A stretch of 64,000 nucleotides of DNA from Diplonema papillatum (lineage: Eukaryota; Euglenozoa; Diplonemea; Diplonemida; Diplonemidae), in contig JAPJBO010000578.1 of the NCBI GenBank assembly GCA_030068145.1, positions 1 to 64,000 of the forward strand, written 5' to 3'. Under the pieces are notes generated by a model that ran no database searches, was not told the DNA's origin, and was given only the letters and a program-made list of their open reading frames with translations. Below are positions 1-11,500 of the stretch, piece after piece. The position numbers and the translations under genes are program-made. Within the stretch, counting starts at the first letter, position 1; every line of letters starts with the position of its first letter.

Positions 1-510
1 CCATTACATCGATGTAACAGTAGTTTTCCGTCAAATTTGGGCCATTACATGATGTAACAGTGCTTTTCCGTCAGATTCTGCCCATTACATCGATGTAACA
101 GTGGTTTTCGGTCAAATTTGGGCCATTACATTGATGTAACAGTGGTTTTCCGTCAAATTTGGCCATTACATTGATGTACCAGTGGTTTTCGGTCAAATTT
201 GGGCCATTACATTGATGTAACAGTGGTTTTCCGTCAGATTCTGCCCATTACATCGATGTAACAGCGGTTTTCCGTCAGATTCTGGCCATTCCATCGATGT
301 AACAGTGATTTTCGGTCAAATTTGGGCCATTACATTGATGTAACAGTGGTTTTCCGTCAAAGTCTGCCCATTACATCGATGTAACAGTGGTTTTCCGTCA
401 GATTCTGCCCATTACATCGATGTAACAGTGGATTTCGGTCAAATTTGGCCCATTACATTGATGTAACAGTGGTTTTCCGTCAAATTCTGCCCGTTACATT
501 GATGTAATGG
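1..510. repeat. 41-bp tandem minisatellite
   Basis: About twelve head-to-tail units of roughly 41 bases, each with a palindromic core (TTACATCGATGTAA, or with TTGATG) followed by a T-rich spacer (GGTTTTCCGTCAAATTTG). Units differ by a few substitutions. The array starts at the window edge and may extend left. No gene is seen in it. The palindrome in every unit means each can form a small hairpin. Confidence 0.9.
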
Positions 511-806
511 CCCAAGTTTGGGCCATTACGTTGATGTTTTTTGGGGAGGGGCAGTGCAACTTGGACCTGATAGAGCCGTACCGTTCGGCCGGGGGGCAAA
601 GCCCCCCGAACCCCCCTTATTTCGACTTTCCAGAACAAACCAAACCCGTACATTTCAGCTGTGTATGGCGGTGTCGGAAGCCAAGAAGGCAGGTGGTGAA
701 AATGGAATCTAAAAAAAAAAAAAAAAAATCCCGCGGGCTCGGGAGATTTGGGGGTGGGTGGGTCCCCCCCCCTTTGGGCGGGCAGTTGGCCCGCCCGGGT
801 AATAAT
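511..806. other. No gene seen
   Basis: Unique-looking sequence with a C/G-run inverted pair near 590-620 and an A-run near 711-728. Open frames here are short, overlap on both strands and match nothing recognised. Confidence 0.5.
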
Positions 807-971
807 CCGGCGTCCCAAAGTGGGTCTTTTTTGTTGAACGCTTACGCCCGCCACTAAACCCAGATTTACCTGTGTTTCGTGTGGGCTACAGCACATTTAC
901 CTCCTTTGATCTATCGCAACTGGCAGTCTCCTCAAGCATTTCCTACAAAGCAGGTGCTTATACAAAAGAGA
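807..971 (+). repeat. SINE-like family A, 5'-truncated copy
   Basis: It begins inside the family at the AAAGTGGGTC segment and runs to the shared 3' end GCAGGTGCTTATACAAAA. Family A is recognised from about eleven copies in this window. A full copy is about 220 bases, begins AAATACTCGAGG, has an imperfect inverted copy of that start near its 3' end, and ends in an A-run of variable length. Confidence 0.8.
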
Positions 972-1224
972 TAGAGCACAGGGGGCTCACCTGCCAGTGC
1001 TGCATGCCTTTGCCTCTTCCTCCTCTGGCCTCAACCTTTCAGTGTCGCGGTGGTAAGCAACACCAGGATCTGCCGACCGGAATCCCCGGTACTGCGGTTG
1101 ATTCCCCAGATGAATCTGCGGAAAAGATAGTACGTGCTGATAACGTACTGAAATCCAAGTCATATGCCAGTACGTCGCATCACGGCGCCCGTAGACTTTC
1201 GCTAGGTCCCCTTCCGATATTTGT

Positions 1225-1350
1225 GTTTCCGATGATCCCGCATGGGCGTACAGATTGGTGTCTTTCGACGTTTTGTGCTGGTGAGGTCCAGCTTTGTGTG
1301 TGGTGTGTTATGGGTGATGGCTAGCCATGTCCGGGACTGTTTGTGACCGA
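1225..1350 (-). repeat. Family C (GH5 3'-UTR-like) fragment plus 30-bp repeat motif
   Basis: It carries the string CGTACAGATTGGTGTCTTTC that recurs near 12930, 52800, 53870, 54390 and 55375, where it lies downstream of GH5 terminal exon copies. It is followed by GGCTAGCCATGTCCGGGACT, the unit amplified as a minisatellite at 6190-6505. No coding sequence is seen. Confidence 0.6.
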
Positions 1351-1362
1351 CACCAAGCTAAC

Positions 1363-3182
1363 TTTTTTTTTTTTGTATAAGCACCTGCTTTGTAAAGGGG
1401 GGGGGGGCGAATAGTTGTACTTATTCGACAGACACCTGTATGCCAAAAGATTTTTTTTTATTTGACCCCCCCAATTATTTGCCAGACAGAGACAACCGTG
1501 CGACGGACAACAGTCAGGTAGCACCCTAAAACTGCCCTCTCATGTTTCCAGCAGATCTGCGTCATTTCGCAATACGCGATACTGCGCGGCATCCACAACT
1601 CGATCTCCGCAACTCGATCACCCTCGCGGAGAGTCGCGATTGGTCCCTTGGATTGGCTTTGTGCTAGGTCTTATGCCGGTTCATCAGCCAGGCCATCGTC
1701 AAGGGCGGGGCATGGGGGCGGGATGGCGGGGGTGCCGTCTTGACAGCCAAAAAGATGGCACTGGACGAAGTCCTCGATCGCACGTTCGGCGGAGTGTATG
1801 AGATACCAGACGAGGCGGGTGAATGAGCGACGCGAATAGCCACGATCTGAAGACATAAAATGTGAACTTACACTCTGAAAACACAGCACGGACCGCACCG
1901 GCCATAAAGAACGAGAAGAACTAGCGGGCGGCCAGCTTCCGCCGTCTTGCCTGTGTGTCTAAGTCAGTGGCGTCGCCCCGCGCCCTTTCTACTCACCCTA
2001 AACAGAAGTACATTCTGGACTGCTGTAAGTCCAGGCCGGAAATATTTTAATCCGGAATAAACGTGGAGCAGCACGTAGCAATAGCACGTAGCAGCAGCGC
2101 GTATGCGTACGTAGCATCCACATGGTGTACGTAGCAGCAACGTATGTGTATGCATGCACACACCACCACGCAGTATGAGTACGTAAAGTACGTACTGCTA
2201 TCCCCTACACGTGCTCCAGCGTTCCAGACGTTTTCCGTCCGGGTTATTTCCGGTCCGGACTGTCACTGGCAGCACGGCATCTGCAGTTCAGGGGCAAGTT
2301 GAAACGGAACGTAGTTGCAGCAGTAGTTTGAACTTGATATGCAGCAACAATCTGTGAGACTGCACAAGCCGCTACCTCTTTGCACGTGTTGTGCCATGCT
2401 TCGGTCGCTTCTTGCCCCGCGTACTGTTTGTCTCCGGTGCGCTTCACGTCCGCTGTGCAGTTTGGCGAGCTCAAGGAATCACCAGATGATCCAGCGCACT
2501 TCCTTTTCTCCCTCGCGGGTTGTCCCCGCGGCCGGGATCTCGATTCCCCGATGTTCCTTGCCTTCGCCACCTTTGACGGCTGCTGCGGCCTCGGCTTCTG
2601 CGGCGCTTCCACCGGCTTGCTCGCCGTCGCGTCCGCGCTTTCGCGGGCAGGCGCCGTCCGTCCCTAACGCACGTTCACCGTTCGTCGGTGGTCCCGCGGT
2701 CGACCCGCTTGCTCCGACACGCGCCCGATCCGTTGGTTGCGGGCCCTGTGGCCGCGGCTTCGGCTCCGGCACCCCGTTGGCCGTCAGGCCCTCGCTTCAC
2801 CGCTGGCCGTGCTCCGTGGTGCCCTCGCTTGCAGCACTGCCTGGGGATGCTGTTTCCTTCGGTTGCACCGAAATCTTTTTTCTTATTTGACACCCCCAAT
2901 TATTCGCCGACGAAGTTGGGCCAAAAAGATTTTTTTTATTTGCCCAAATCAAATAGTTGTCAGGTACAATTATTCGCCCCCCTTTAGGAAATGCTTGAGG
3001 AGACTGCCAGTTGCAAAAGATCAAAGGAGGTAAATGTGCTGTAGCCCACACGAAACACAGGTGAATCTGGGTTCAGTGGCGGGCGTAAGCGTTCAACAAA
3101 AAAGACCCATTTTGTAGTTGTATTGTTTCTCCCCCTCTAGCCTCCTTCGAAGTAAGCACAAGGCAGCCCCTCGAGTATTTTA
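1363..3182 (-). repeat. SINE-like family A copy split by a DNA transposon
   Basis: The A-tail end (read on this strand as T-run, GTATAAGCACCTGC) lies at 1363-1394. The rest of the copy resumes at 2985 and ends at the AAATACTCGAGG start near 3182. The two halves are contiguous once 1395-2984 and one TA are removed. Confidence 0.8.
1395..2984. mobile_element. TA-target non-autonomous DNA transposon (Tc1/mariner-like)
   Basis: The ends are inverted: AAGGGGGG..CGAATAGTTGTAC on the left and its near-complement GTACAATTATTCGCCCCCCTT on the right. The flanking dinucleotide TA is present on both sides and occurs once in intact family A copies, so it is the target duplication. Subterminal repeats (ATTTGAC-C-run-AATTATT) lie inside both ends. 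The 1.59-kb interior has a GC-rich stretch (2400-2880) open on both strands but no recognisable transposase. TA duplication suggests the Tc1/mariner group; the family is inferred from ends only. Confidence 0.75.
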
Positions 3183-3344
3183 CTGGCATATTCGCACAAA
3201 ATCAGCCGATTTTCAACGGTGCAAGCTTTGGCTACGCCGCCCACGGAGCGGAATCAGCTTGACGCACCGGCAACATGTTGTCGCAAGACTCTTCTGATCG
3301 GCAGACCTTCCAGAAATCAGCCGGTCAGTTTTTCGAGAATTATT
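3183..3344. other. No gene seen
   Basis: Short unassigned stretch between a family A copy and a family B copy. Confidence 0.4.
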
Positions 3345-3552
3345 TTTTTACATCAGCGCCAGCTTGAAAGGAAATGCTCGACGATGCTGCCCGACAAAGA
3401 ACAGAAGGGATCCCAAGTGCTGTAACTACCGAACCACGTGTTGAACGGACGTGAGGTCATGCGGGTCTACCCCTACACGACAAATCACACAAACACAACA
3501 GGTCAAAAGTCCTGAGTGAGAAAACAACACACGGTGGTGTAAGCGAAGAACT
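3345..3552 (-). repeat. SINE-like family B, truncated copy
   Basis: Family B consensus from five copies begins AAATACTCGACGTAGC and ends GGCGCTTATGTAAAAA. This copy, on the minus strand, keeps the 3' two thirds and stops at the GTTCTTCGCTTAC segment. Confidence 0.8.
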
Positions 3553-3765
3553 GCGTAGTTTTGTTTTATTCTTTTACTTGTTTGTTGTCGACAACATATT
3601 GTGGTTGAGGTGTCATTCAGATGAACAAAAAGCCGCTTTTTTTCCTGAGATAGCAAAAACCGAACGTAGCGAGCTTTTTTTGCGAGATGGTTTTATTGTC
3701 CAAACAACCAGGCCTGCTCTCTCATTTTATTTTTTAGAGTGAAAGTTCGCTTGAAACTCCGTATT
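3553..3765. other. Short AT-rich repeat, no gene
   Basis: The start (GCGTAGTTTTGTTTTATTC) recurs near 43523 and in part near 12602. The end, near 3737, carries the family G motif AGTGAAAGTTCGCTTGAAAC. Confidence 0.5.
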
Positions 3766-3915
3766 TTTGTATGAGCACCTGCTTTGTAGGAAATACTTGA
3801 GGAGGCTGCCAGCTGCAAAAGATCAAAGGAGGTAAATGTGCTGCAGGTAAATGTGCTGCAGCCCTCACGAAACACGGGTGTAGTGGCGGGCGTAAGCGTT
3901 CAACAACAACAAAAA
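3766..3915 (-). repeat. SINE-like family A, 5'-truncated copy
   Basis: Minus-strand copy with a small internal duplication of AGGTAAATGTGCTGC. It lies about 90 bases downstream of the last visible MROH1 splice donor. Confidence 0.75.
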
Positions 3916-4005
3916 ACGACGAACACAGGTGCAAAGGGGAACCCGCTCCCGGCTCGAAGAAAGGGGGAGCATTCTTGAAATGGTCGAAAGCAAAGGATCG
4001 CACAC

Positions 4006-5494
4006 CTTGCAAATGCCCGCGGCAATACACTGCCGGAGGGACTTGAGCAATTCGTCGTCGCAGAGGGGCTTGAGGTGCGCTGTCGGGATGAGAGCGGTGT
4101 AGCCGCAGTACAGCAGCTGGTACGCCGTGGCGTCGTTCATCGCGTACTGGGTCGGTTCGACCAGCATCTGCTGGATGCAGGCGTTCATGACACTCGCCTT
4201 TGACACGAAGTTGAAGTCGGGGCACTTCCGCAGGCTGGTGCCGAGCATGTTCTGGCAGTTCAACGCCGCTATCTTGACCGCGGGCTGCTTGGCAGTCTGC
4301 ACCATTTCGAGGAACATCGGCACAACGTGCGTCTCGAACCGAGACGTGAACAGACCTGTACAACGTGTTTTTTTTTTTTTTTTTTCCTGTTGACAACTTG
4401 TGTCAGACTAGCCCACCCGGGGGTGGTTGATTCCTTCGGGCAGGGTCTCCCCCGTCCAGCGTTTGCTTGGGTCCACAGTGATGATCGCCCTTCGGCTCTT
4501 TATTTCCTATTTCGCTCTCTTTGTCATTTTCATTTTATTGATCTGCGTCCTCCCTCACTCTTAGCGTCCTAACCGGTCCCTTCTTCTTTTTATATGCCGA
4601 ACCCAACTGGAAACGAAAGGAAAGGAAATTTTTTTGTTTTTTTCCCCCGACGACAGCAAGTGTCAGACTAGCCCACCCGAAGGCAGTTGTTTTCTTTAGG
4701 CAGGTTTACTTTACCGGCAGAAGTTGCTTGGGTTAGCGACTTTCTATTCGCCGGGCGGTGCTGTCAGCACTTGTTCCGCGTCGGATCAAGTACATGATGC
4801 TGGCGGTTGGGTGATCGGCGACCAAGGTGCGGTCAACAGTATCACCACGTGAAGGCCCCCCCTTGACGCCCTAAATTTTACGGAACATTTCCGGAGTTGG
4901 GGGGCGCTGATAAACGAAGCAACGGACAATCAGCATCGACTGACCAAAGGTGATGAAAGGCAACATTTTTGTTCTTCGCGTGTACAGGGTATAAGTCTCT
5001 CTGGGGGGGTTTCCTGTATTAGCAGTTTTTCGTTGGCTTCGTTTTCCCTTTCTGTGCAACCGTTGTTCCGGAAATGTTCCCGTCAGTACGGATGTATTAG
5101 TAATACACCTCCTACTGCGTATACTCCTTCTGCTGCTTCGTCTTCGGATGATGCATAAATCGAAAGTAGAAAGGTCAGGCAGTGATCCGGTGTGTTTGTC
5201 ACAATCGTCGTGACGCCTCAGGACACGGCTTCAGAAAAAAGGGGGCAAGGGTGGGTGGGCAAGCGAGGGGTGAAGTTACGATGTTTTAGGGATAGCGACG
5301 GGGTTATTTAACCTGTAACGAGTGTTAGGTATTCGTCGGATATATTAATCTTCTAAGATCTGCGATCTTATACGACAGAAGAAGAAGAGAAGAAGAAACG
5401 GGCCACTCCGGGTCCAGGAACGCGACGGTCAACCACAGCTTGCAAGTCTTGAGTCGGTCGAGGCAGCACAGTGCCACAGCTCCGTCCGCTGTGC

Positions 5495-5576
<82 letters not shown>

Positions 5577-8500
5577 TGTGTCATCCTCACACGATAAAAA
5601 AAATGAATCGGGCAGCATACCTTGGTTTGCTTTCTTCGCGATGTTTCCATAGCCCAGCAGCGCGGTTGCCCGCGACAGCTCGCCGAAGTCCTTGTCGGGG
5701 CCCGCCTCGGGCTTCTTGGACCCGAAGAAGCCGCCGCCGCCGCCGCCGCTTCTCGGCGGCTTCGCGATCTTGCCCACCTTGTCCAGGACCACGTCGGTGT
5801 GCACGGTCGCAATGGCGCCGAGGGCCCGCGACGTGCCCATGCGCTGGGCTTCGTTGTTGTGGTCGGTGGCCTCCGCCAGGAGGTTCAGGTTGTCGGTCAC
5901 GAACGTCTTCAGGTTCGTCCGCGAGACAGCGAGCCCAAACATCGACAGCGCCACCCGCTTGAAGTCGTGGCGCTCCTTCACGAAGTCCGCCGGAATGTTA
6001 CTCGGCGTCCACATGCCTGTGTTTTTAACGCGTGCTTGTGTGTCTTTGCGTCTTTGTTGCCTAATGCCGGGTATTCAACTTATTGTAGAGCGCGCTTTTT
6101 TTAGAGTTAAAGTTCGCTTGAAATTCCGGGGGTTTAGGGTCACCGTGTGACGGTTGTGGGTTGTGTATTTGGTGCACGCTTTCGTTTTGGGTTTTGGCTA
6201 GCCATGTCCGGGAATTATGGGTTATGGCTAGCCATGTCGGGGACTTATGGGTTATGGCCAGCCATGTCCGGGACTTATGGGTTATGGCTAGCCATGTCCG
6301 GGACTTATGGGTCCATGTCCGGGACTTATGGGTTATGGCTAGCCATGTCCGGGACTTATGGGTTATGGCTAGCCATGTCCGGGACTTATGGGTTATGGCT
6401 AGCCATGTCCGGGACTTATGGGTTATGGCTAGCCATGTCCGGGACTTATGGGTTATGGCTAGCCATGTCCGGGACTTATGGGTTATGGCTAGCCATGTCC
6501 GGTGTGACCGTTTTTTAGAGGTAAAGTTTTTAGTTGTGTTGCGGGCATGTTGCTTGCGTGCGTGTGGGTGTGTTCCTTTGTTTGTCTGCTGCCGACTCAA
6601 CTACTTTTTGTAGTGCAAGTTCACCGACTATTCGACTTCTTTTTTTTTTTTTCTTTTTTCAGACTGTTCCGAGTTTTCAGCCGCCGCTTCTCGGCGGCTT
6701 CGCGGTCTTGCCCACCGCCCACCTTGTCCAGGACCACGTCGGTGTCCACGGTCGCAATGGCGCCGAGGGCCCGCGACGTGCCCATGCGCTGGGCTTCGTT
6801 GTTGTGGTCGGTGGCCTCCGCCAGGAGGTTCAGGTTGTCGGTCACGAGCGTCTTCAGGTTCGTCCGCGAGACAGCGAGCCCAAACATCGACAGCGCCACC
6901 CGCTTGAAGTCGTGGCGCTCCTTCACGAAGTCTGCCGGAATGTTACTCGGCGTCCACATGCCTGTAAGTGTACGTTGTAGAGAACAAAGTTCGCTTAAGA
7001 ATCCGGATGACCATCGAAAGGGTTCATGCATGGCATCGTATGTAGCGTATTTTAGTTGTGCTACTGCCTGTTTGTAGAGTTAAAGTTCGCTTGAAATTCC
7101 GGGGGTTTAGGGTCTCCGTGTAACCGTTCATGAATGGGTTCTCTTAGAGCAAGAAAGGGCTATGTGGTTACGGGTTGTATATTTAGTGCACGCTTTCGTT
7201 ATGGGTTATGGCTAGCCATGTCCGGGACTGTTTGTGACGGGCCTGTTTGTAGTGTGAACGTGAAATTCCGGAACTTCGGGGTCTCAAGATGACCTTTGTT
7301 TAATGGGTTCTCATAGAGCAAATAAGGGCTCTGTGGGGCAGGGCATCGAAGAGGGCGGGTGAAACGGGCTCGGCGTCCACATGCCTGTGTTTTTAACGTG
7401 TGCTTGTGTGTGTTTGCGTCTTTGTTGCCTATTGCCGGGTATTCAACTTATTGTAGAGCGCGCTTCTGCCGAACCGTTAGCAATCGCTTCAAAAACGTTT
7501 TAAACCCCAGTCGGGGACTGCGAGGCAGAAAACTGCGTTTTTAGGGGGTATTTCACGACGTTTTGAGGTGGTTGCCACCACTTCCATTCTTACACGAAAA
7601 CAGGTGATTAGCATACTTTCGTAAACAGTGTGCACCCTAGTCATCGGAATATCACTTTTGTGACCCTAAACCAGGGCTTACGCTCCGTTTTCGGTCTCAG
7701 AGAAAATACGTGTGGTCCACATGTGGGCGCTTAAGGTTCGAGGGGAAAAAAACCTTTCCCCTCACGTGCGACGGCAAAAAAAAAAATAGCGTCGCTAGGT
7801 AGCTACTGGACTTGACGACACCTGGCTGTGCGGCCTTGACCACTAGTCCCTGCATGTGGACCAATAAATCAGAATCCACATGTGGTACCTGTGGATCCAC
7901 ACGTGGGGGAACAAAATCCAAAAAGAATTAACGTGTGGAAATCCACACGTTCCACACGTGGAGCGTAAGCCCTGCCCTAAGCACCCTTCCAAGCCAACTG
8001 GTACCGTATTGGCAGCAGTTTGAAGACCAGAAAGAATACTCTCCTCCTCGCCCGTCTCGCTGCTCCGTACTCGCTGCTCTCGTCCTTGCTGCTGCGTGAT
8101 GCCAGATTGATGGTGCGTAACAAACGTAGAAAGGTCATGCAGAGATTCTCGTGTGTATGCCACGAACTTCTCGTGACGCCTCAGGACACTGGACTTGAAA
8201 AAAATGGGCAAGGGTGGGTGGGCAAGCAAGGGGTAAAATTACGGCGCTTTTCTCGGGAGCGACGGGGGAATAACCTTTGTACAAGTGTTAGTTCTCGTCG
8301 GAATAGTATTATCTTCTAAGGTCTTCGATCTTATACGACAACAAAAAATACTCGACGTAGCTGCTTCGACTCCGAATGGAAGGGGGGAAATATAGAAATA
8401 AGGGGCAAATACAATACAAACACAATCTGATTTGTTCTTCGCTTACACCACCGTGTGTTGTTTTCTCACTCAGGATTTTTTGACCTGTTGTGTTTGTGTG

Positions 8501-11500
8501 ATTTGTCGTGTAGGGGTAGACCCGCATGACCTCACGTCCGTTCAACACGTGGTTCGGTAGTTACAGCACTTGGGATCCCTTCTGTTCTTTGTCGGGCAGC
8601 ATCGTCGAGCATTTCCTTTCAAGCTGGCGCTTATGTAAAAATACTCGACGTAGCTGCTTCGACTCCGAATGGAAGGGGGGAAATATAGAGGTAAGGGGCA
8701 AATACAATACAAACACAATCTGATTTGTTCTTCGCTTACACCATCCAGGACCCCCAGGGACCACGCAGTGGCCTTTCAAGTAGTCAGATCCGGAGGAGGC
8801 GAGAGATCTTCCTCCTTCGGTAACCACCCTCCAGGCGTCGCGTTCTCTTTCGCCTGGGTACCCCGGGTGTACTCGTCCGCCCTCTGTTCGTGGGTCGGCA
8901 CCCACGTAGCCGTGAGCTCAAGTCCGTACTCTCGGGCCAGATCAAAAATGCGCGACAGAATTATGTTCGCCGCGTAATTCTTTGAGTGGCCCTTGTTCAG
9001 GCAATGAACCGCCGGTAGGTTGTCTACCATCAGCTCTACGGACACTCCTCGGTGTGCTCTAACGGCTAGCTCGAGGCCTTTCAACACTGCGAAAAGCTCT
9101 TTCAAAAAAATGTGCTTTTCTGCGAAGTGACCAAAGAAAATGCCCTGTGACACCCGTTCGGGCTCACCCTCGAGCAGCGCCGCCCATTCTTTTGAGGAGG
9201 CGTCGGACCATAGTCGGATCGACTGCCCCCCGCGCGTGCCCACTCGCGTGACCCACCGGTTCTCCCCGATGGTCGCCGTGAGGCTTTCAACTTCGCGGGC
9301 TGTCGACGCCGGAACGTTCACCGGCACGTCCCATGCCTGCAGACCTCCCACCGACAGTCGTGAGGAGAGTCTCTGCACGAACGAAAGAGCGCACCGGGCG
9401 TACGCCAAGGGAAAACGCGTTGTGTACGCGAACCACACCAGAGCGCCGAACAGCCTGTAGAACGCCCGGGGAGAAACGGCTCCGCCCCGGAAAACGGCGA
9501 GTTCGGAAGACCGCAGCAGCTTTTCAACCCAAGCAGTGGCCATACTGTACCGAGGTGGGCTGCTGGCCAGATCGAACCGCAGCCCCAAAAGGTCGAACTG
9601 CGTGAGGGGGATCCCGTACTGGCCTTCGTCGTCGTTGAGGACGCAGTTCACCTCACGACATCGCCGGGCGAAACGTGTGAACTTCTCTTCCGCCTCGGCC
9701 AAAGAATCGCCCACGATGATGAAATTGTCAACCCACGGGAGACCGTCAGTCTCCGGCAGGATGACGCGAGAAGCTCTCTGTGCTATCGCCGGAGCCCAGC
9801 TCCAGCCCATGCACATCGCCCTTAAACGGGCTCTGACGAAACTCCCACGTGGGCCCGCAAGGTTCATGCCGAAATACCCGCGGACGCCCTCATCCAGTTG
9901 GAACTGGTAGAAGTAGCTCTTCGCATCCGCCAGGTAGACGACCGCCGAGCTTAGCACCCGATCGATCACGTCGGGCATGGAGGGCAGGAGCATCGGAGGC
10001 GGTCGGGGCATGACAGCGTTCAGCTTTCGTCCATCGCATACGAACCTCTCCCCCCCGCTCTTCTTGGGAACCGTGAATGCGGGGAGCACGACTCTCGGAT
10101 GCTCGTGTGCTACCTCCGCGACACCGTACTTCAGCAGGTCCGGAAGGTGGTGTAACATCCGCCTCGAGGTCCCGCGCGCTATGGCCTCTGAGTGCCAAGA
10201 GGAGGCGTCGCGGACTAGCGCGGACTCGAAAGACTCACGCGACCTGATAACGTCCAACACGCCTCCGAGTAGGCCGTGTGTATCCATGGCAAGGAGCCTG
10301 TCGAGATCCAAGGAGGAGGACGTGATGGGCGCTAAATACCCCTCCGAGCTGCGCTGCGCCGGAGGAGCGGCAAGCTCGTTGACGATGAGGTCGCCCCCGT
10401 AGGCGACGGTGACGAAAGGCGTAAAATCCGACGGCGGGGCATCGCCGATGCCCCCATGGTGCCGGATCGCTTCCAAAAACGCCGGGGGGGGTACATCCTG
10501 CGACAAAGCATCGGGTCCAGGATAGCACTTGGACAGGGGGGTCTTCGCTTACACCACCGTGTGTTGTTTTCTCACTCAGGATTTTTTGACCTGTTGTGTT
10601 TGTGTGATTTGTCGTGTAGGGGTAGACCCGCATGACCTCACGTCCGTTCAACACGTGGTTCGGTAGTTACAGCACTTGGGATCCCTTCTGTTCTTTGTCG
10701 GGCAGCATCGTCGAGCATTTCCTTTCAAGCTGGCGCTTATGTAAAAAAAAAGAAAAAAAAAAGAAAAAAACAGGAAGCATACCAAGCTGATTGCCGAACT
10801 GCGTCGCGATGGCCTGGACCCAGATTTCTTCTTTGCGCGCTTGGGCGGTCTTCTTCAGGAGGTTGTGGCAGGCTTCTTCGTAATCGTCCTGCTTGAATTC
10901 TTCAGAGGTGAGATAGTTGCGGATTTCAGGGAGGGTTCCGAGCCAAAGCGATCCGATGGGCGTGCTCCCGTCGCTTCCTGCGTGCGTGTGTGTGTGTGTG
11001 TGTTTAAGTTCAGGGCTTTGAGTGGGTAACGACTGAATCGAAGTATGGCCCACTTGTCACTTTCACCAGTCGGCTTTGAGTTTCCGACACGCTGCTTTTG
11101 GGTCTTGTGACTCCTCTCCGAAGGGTGGGTGGGGCGGGATCCTTCGGGGGACGGATAGAGCGTGAGTGGGAGGCTGTCAGCTTCTCCATCCGGCACTCGG
11201 CTCAAGACTTCTGTTTTCATCTTGCCCCGGGCAACAGCTGAGTGTCTTTACACAGGCGGCACATCTCACCCGAGGATGTGGCAAGCTCTCTCTGCGCAAT
11301 GAGCTTGGCCTGACTAGCTGTTCCAAACTCCTGGTGCAAGCACCCGTCATGGTCGGCAGTCGCCACCTGGGTCGCGGACTCCAAAAGTTGGGCTCCAGCT
11401 TTTCGGCGCCGGTCTCTCCGGACAGTTGTGTACGCGAACCACACCAGAGCGCCGAACAGCCTGTAGAACGCCCGGGGAGTAACCTCCGCCCCGGAATTTC

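Noticed and set aside
1-510. CRISPR array
   Set aside because: Repeats are contiguous without unique spacers, and the window is eukaryotic.
2339-2890. 183-residue plus-strand protein in the TA-target element
   Set aside because: GC-rich region open on both strands in several frames, no motif of a transposase or other family.
5471-5962. Poly-Ser, poly-Tyr or poly-Thr proteins over the GTA run
   Set aside because: All are readings of a microsatellite in a MROH1 intron, on both strands.
6061-6613. Proteins with WLAITHKSRT or MSGTYGLW repeats
   Set aside because: Readings of the 30-bp minisatellite.
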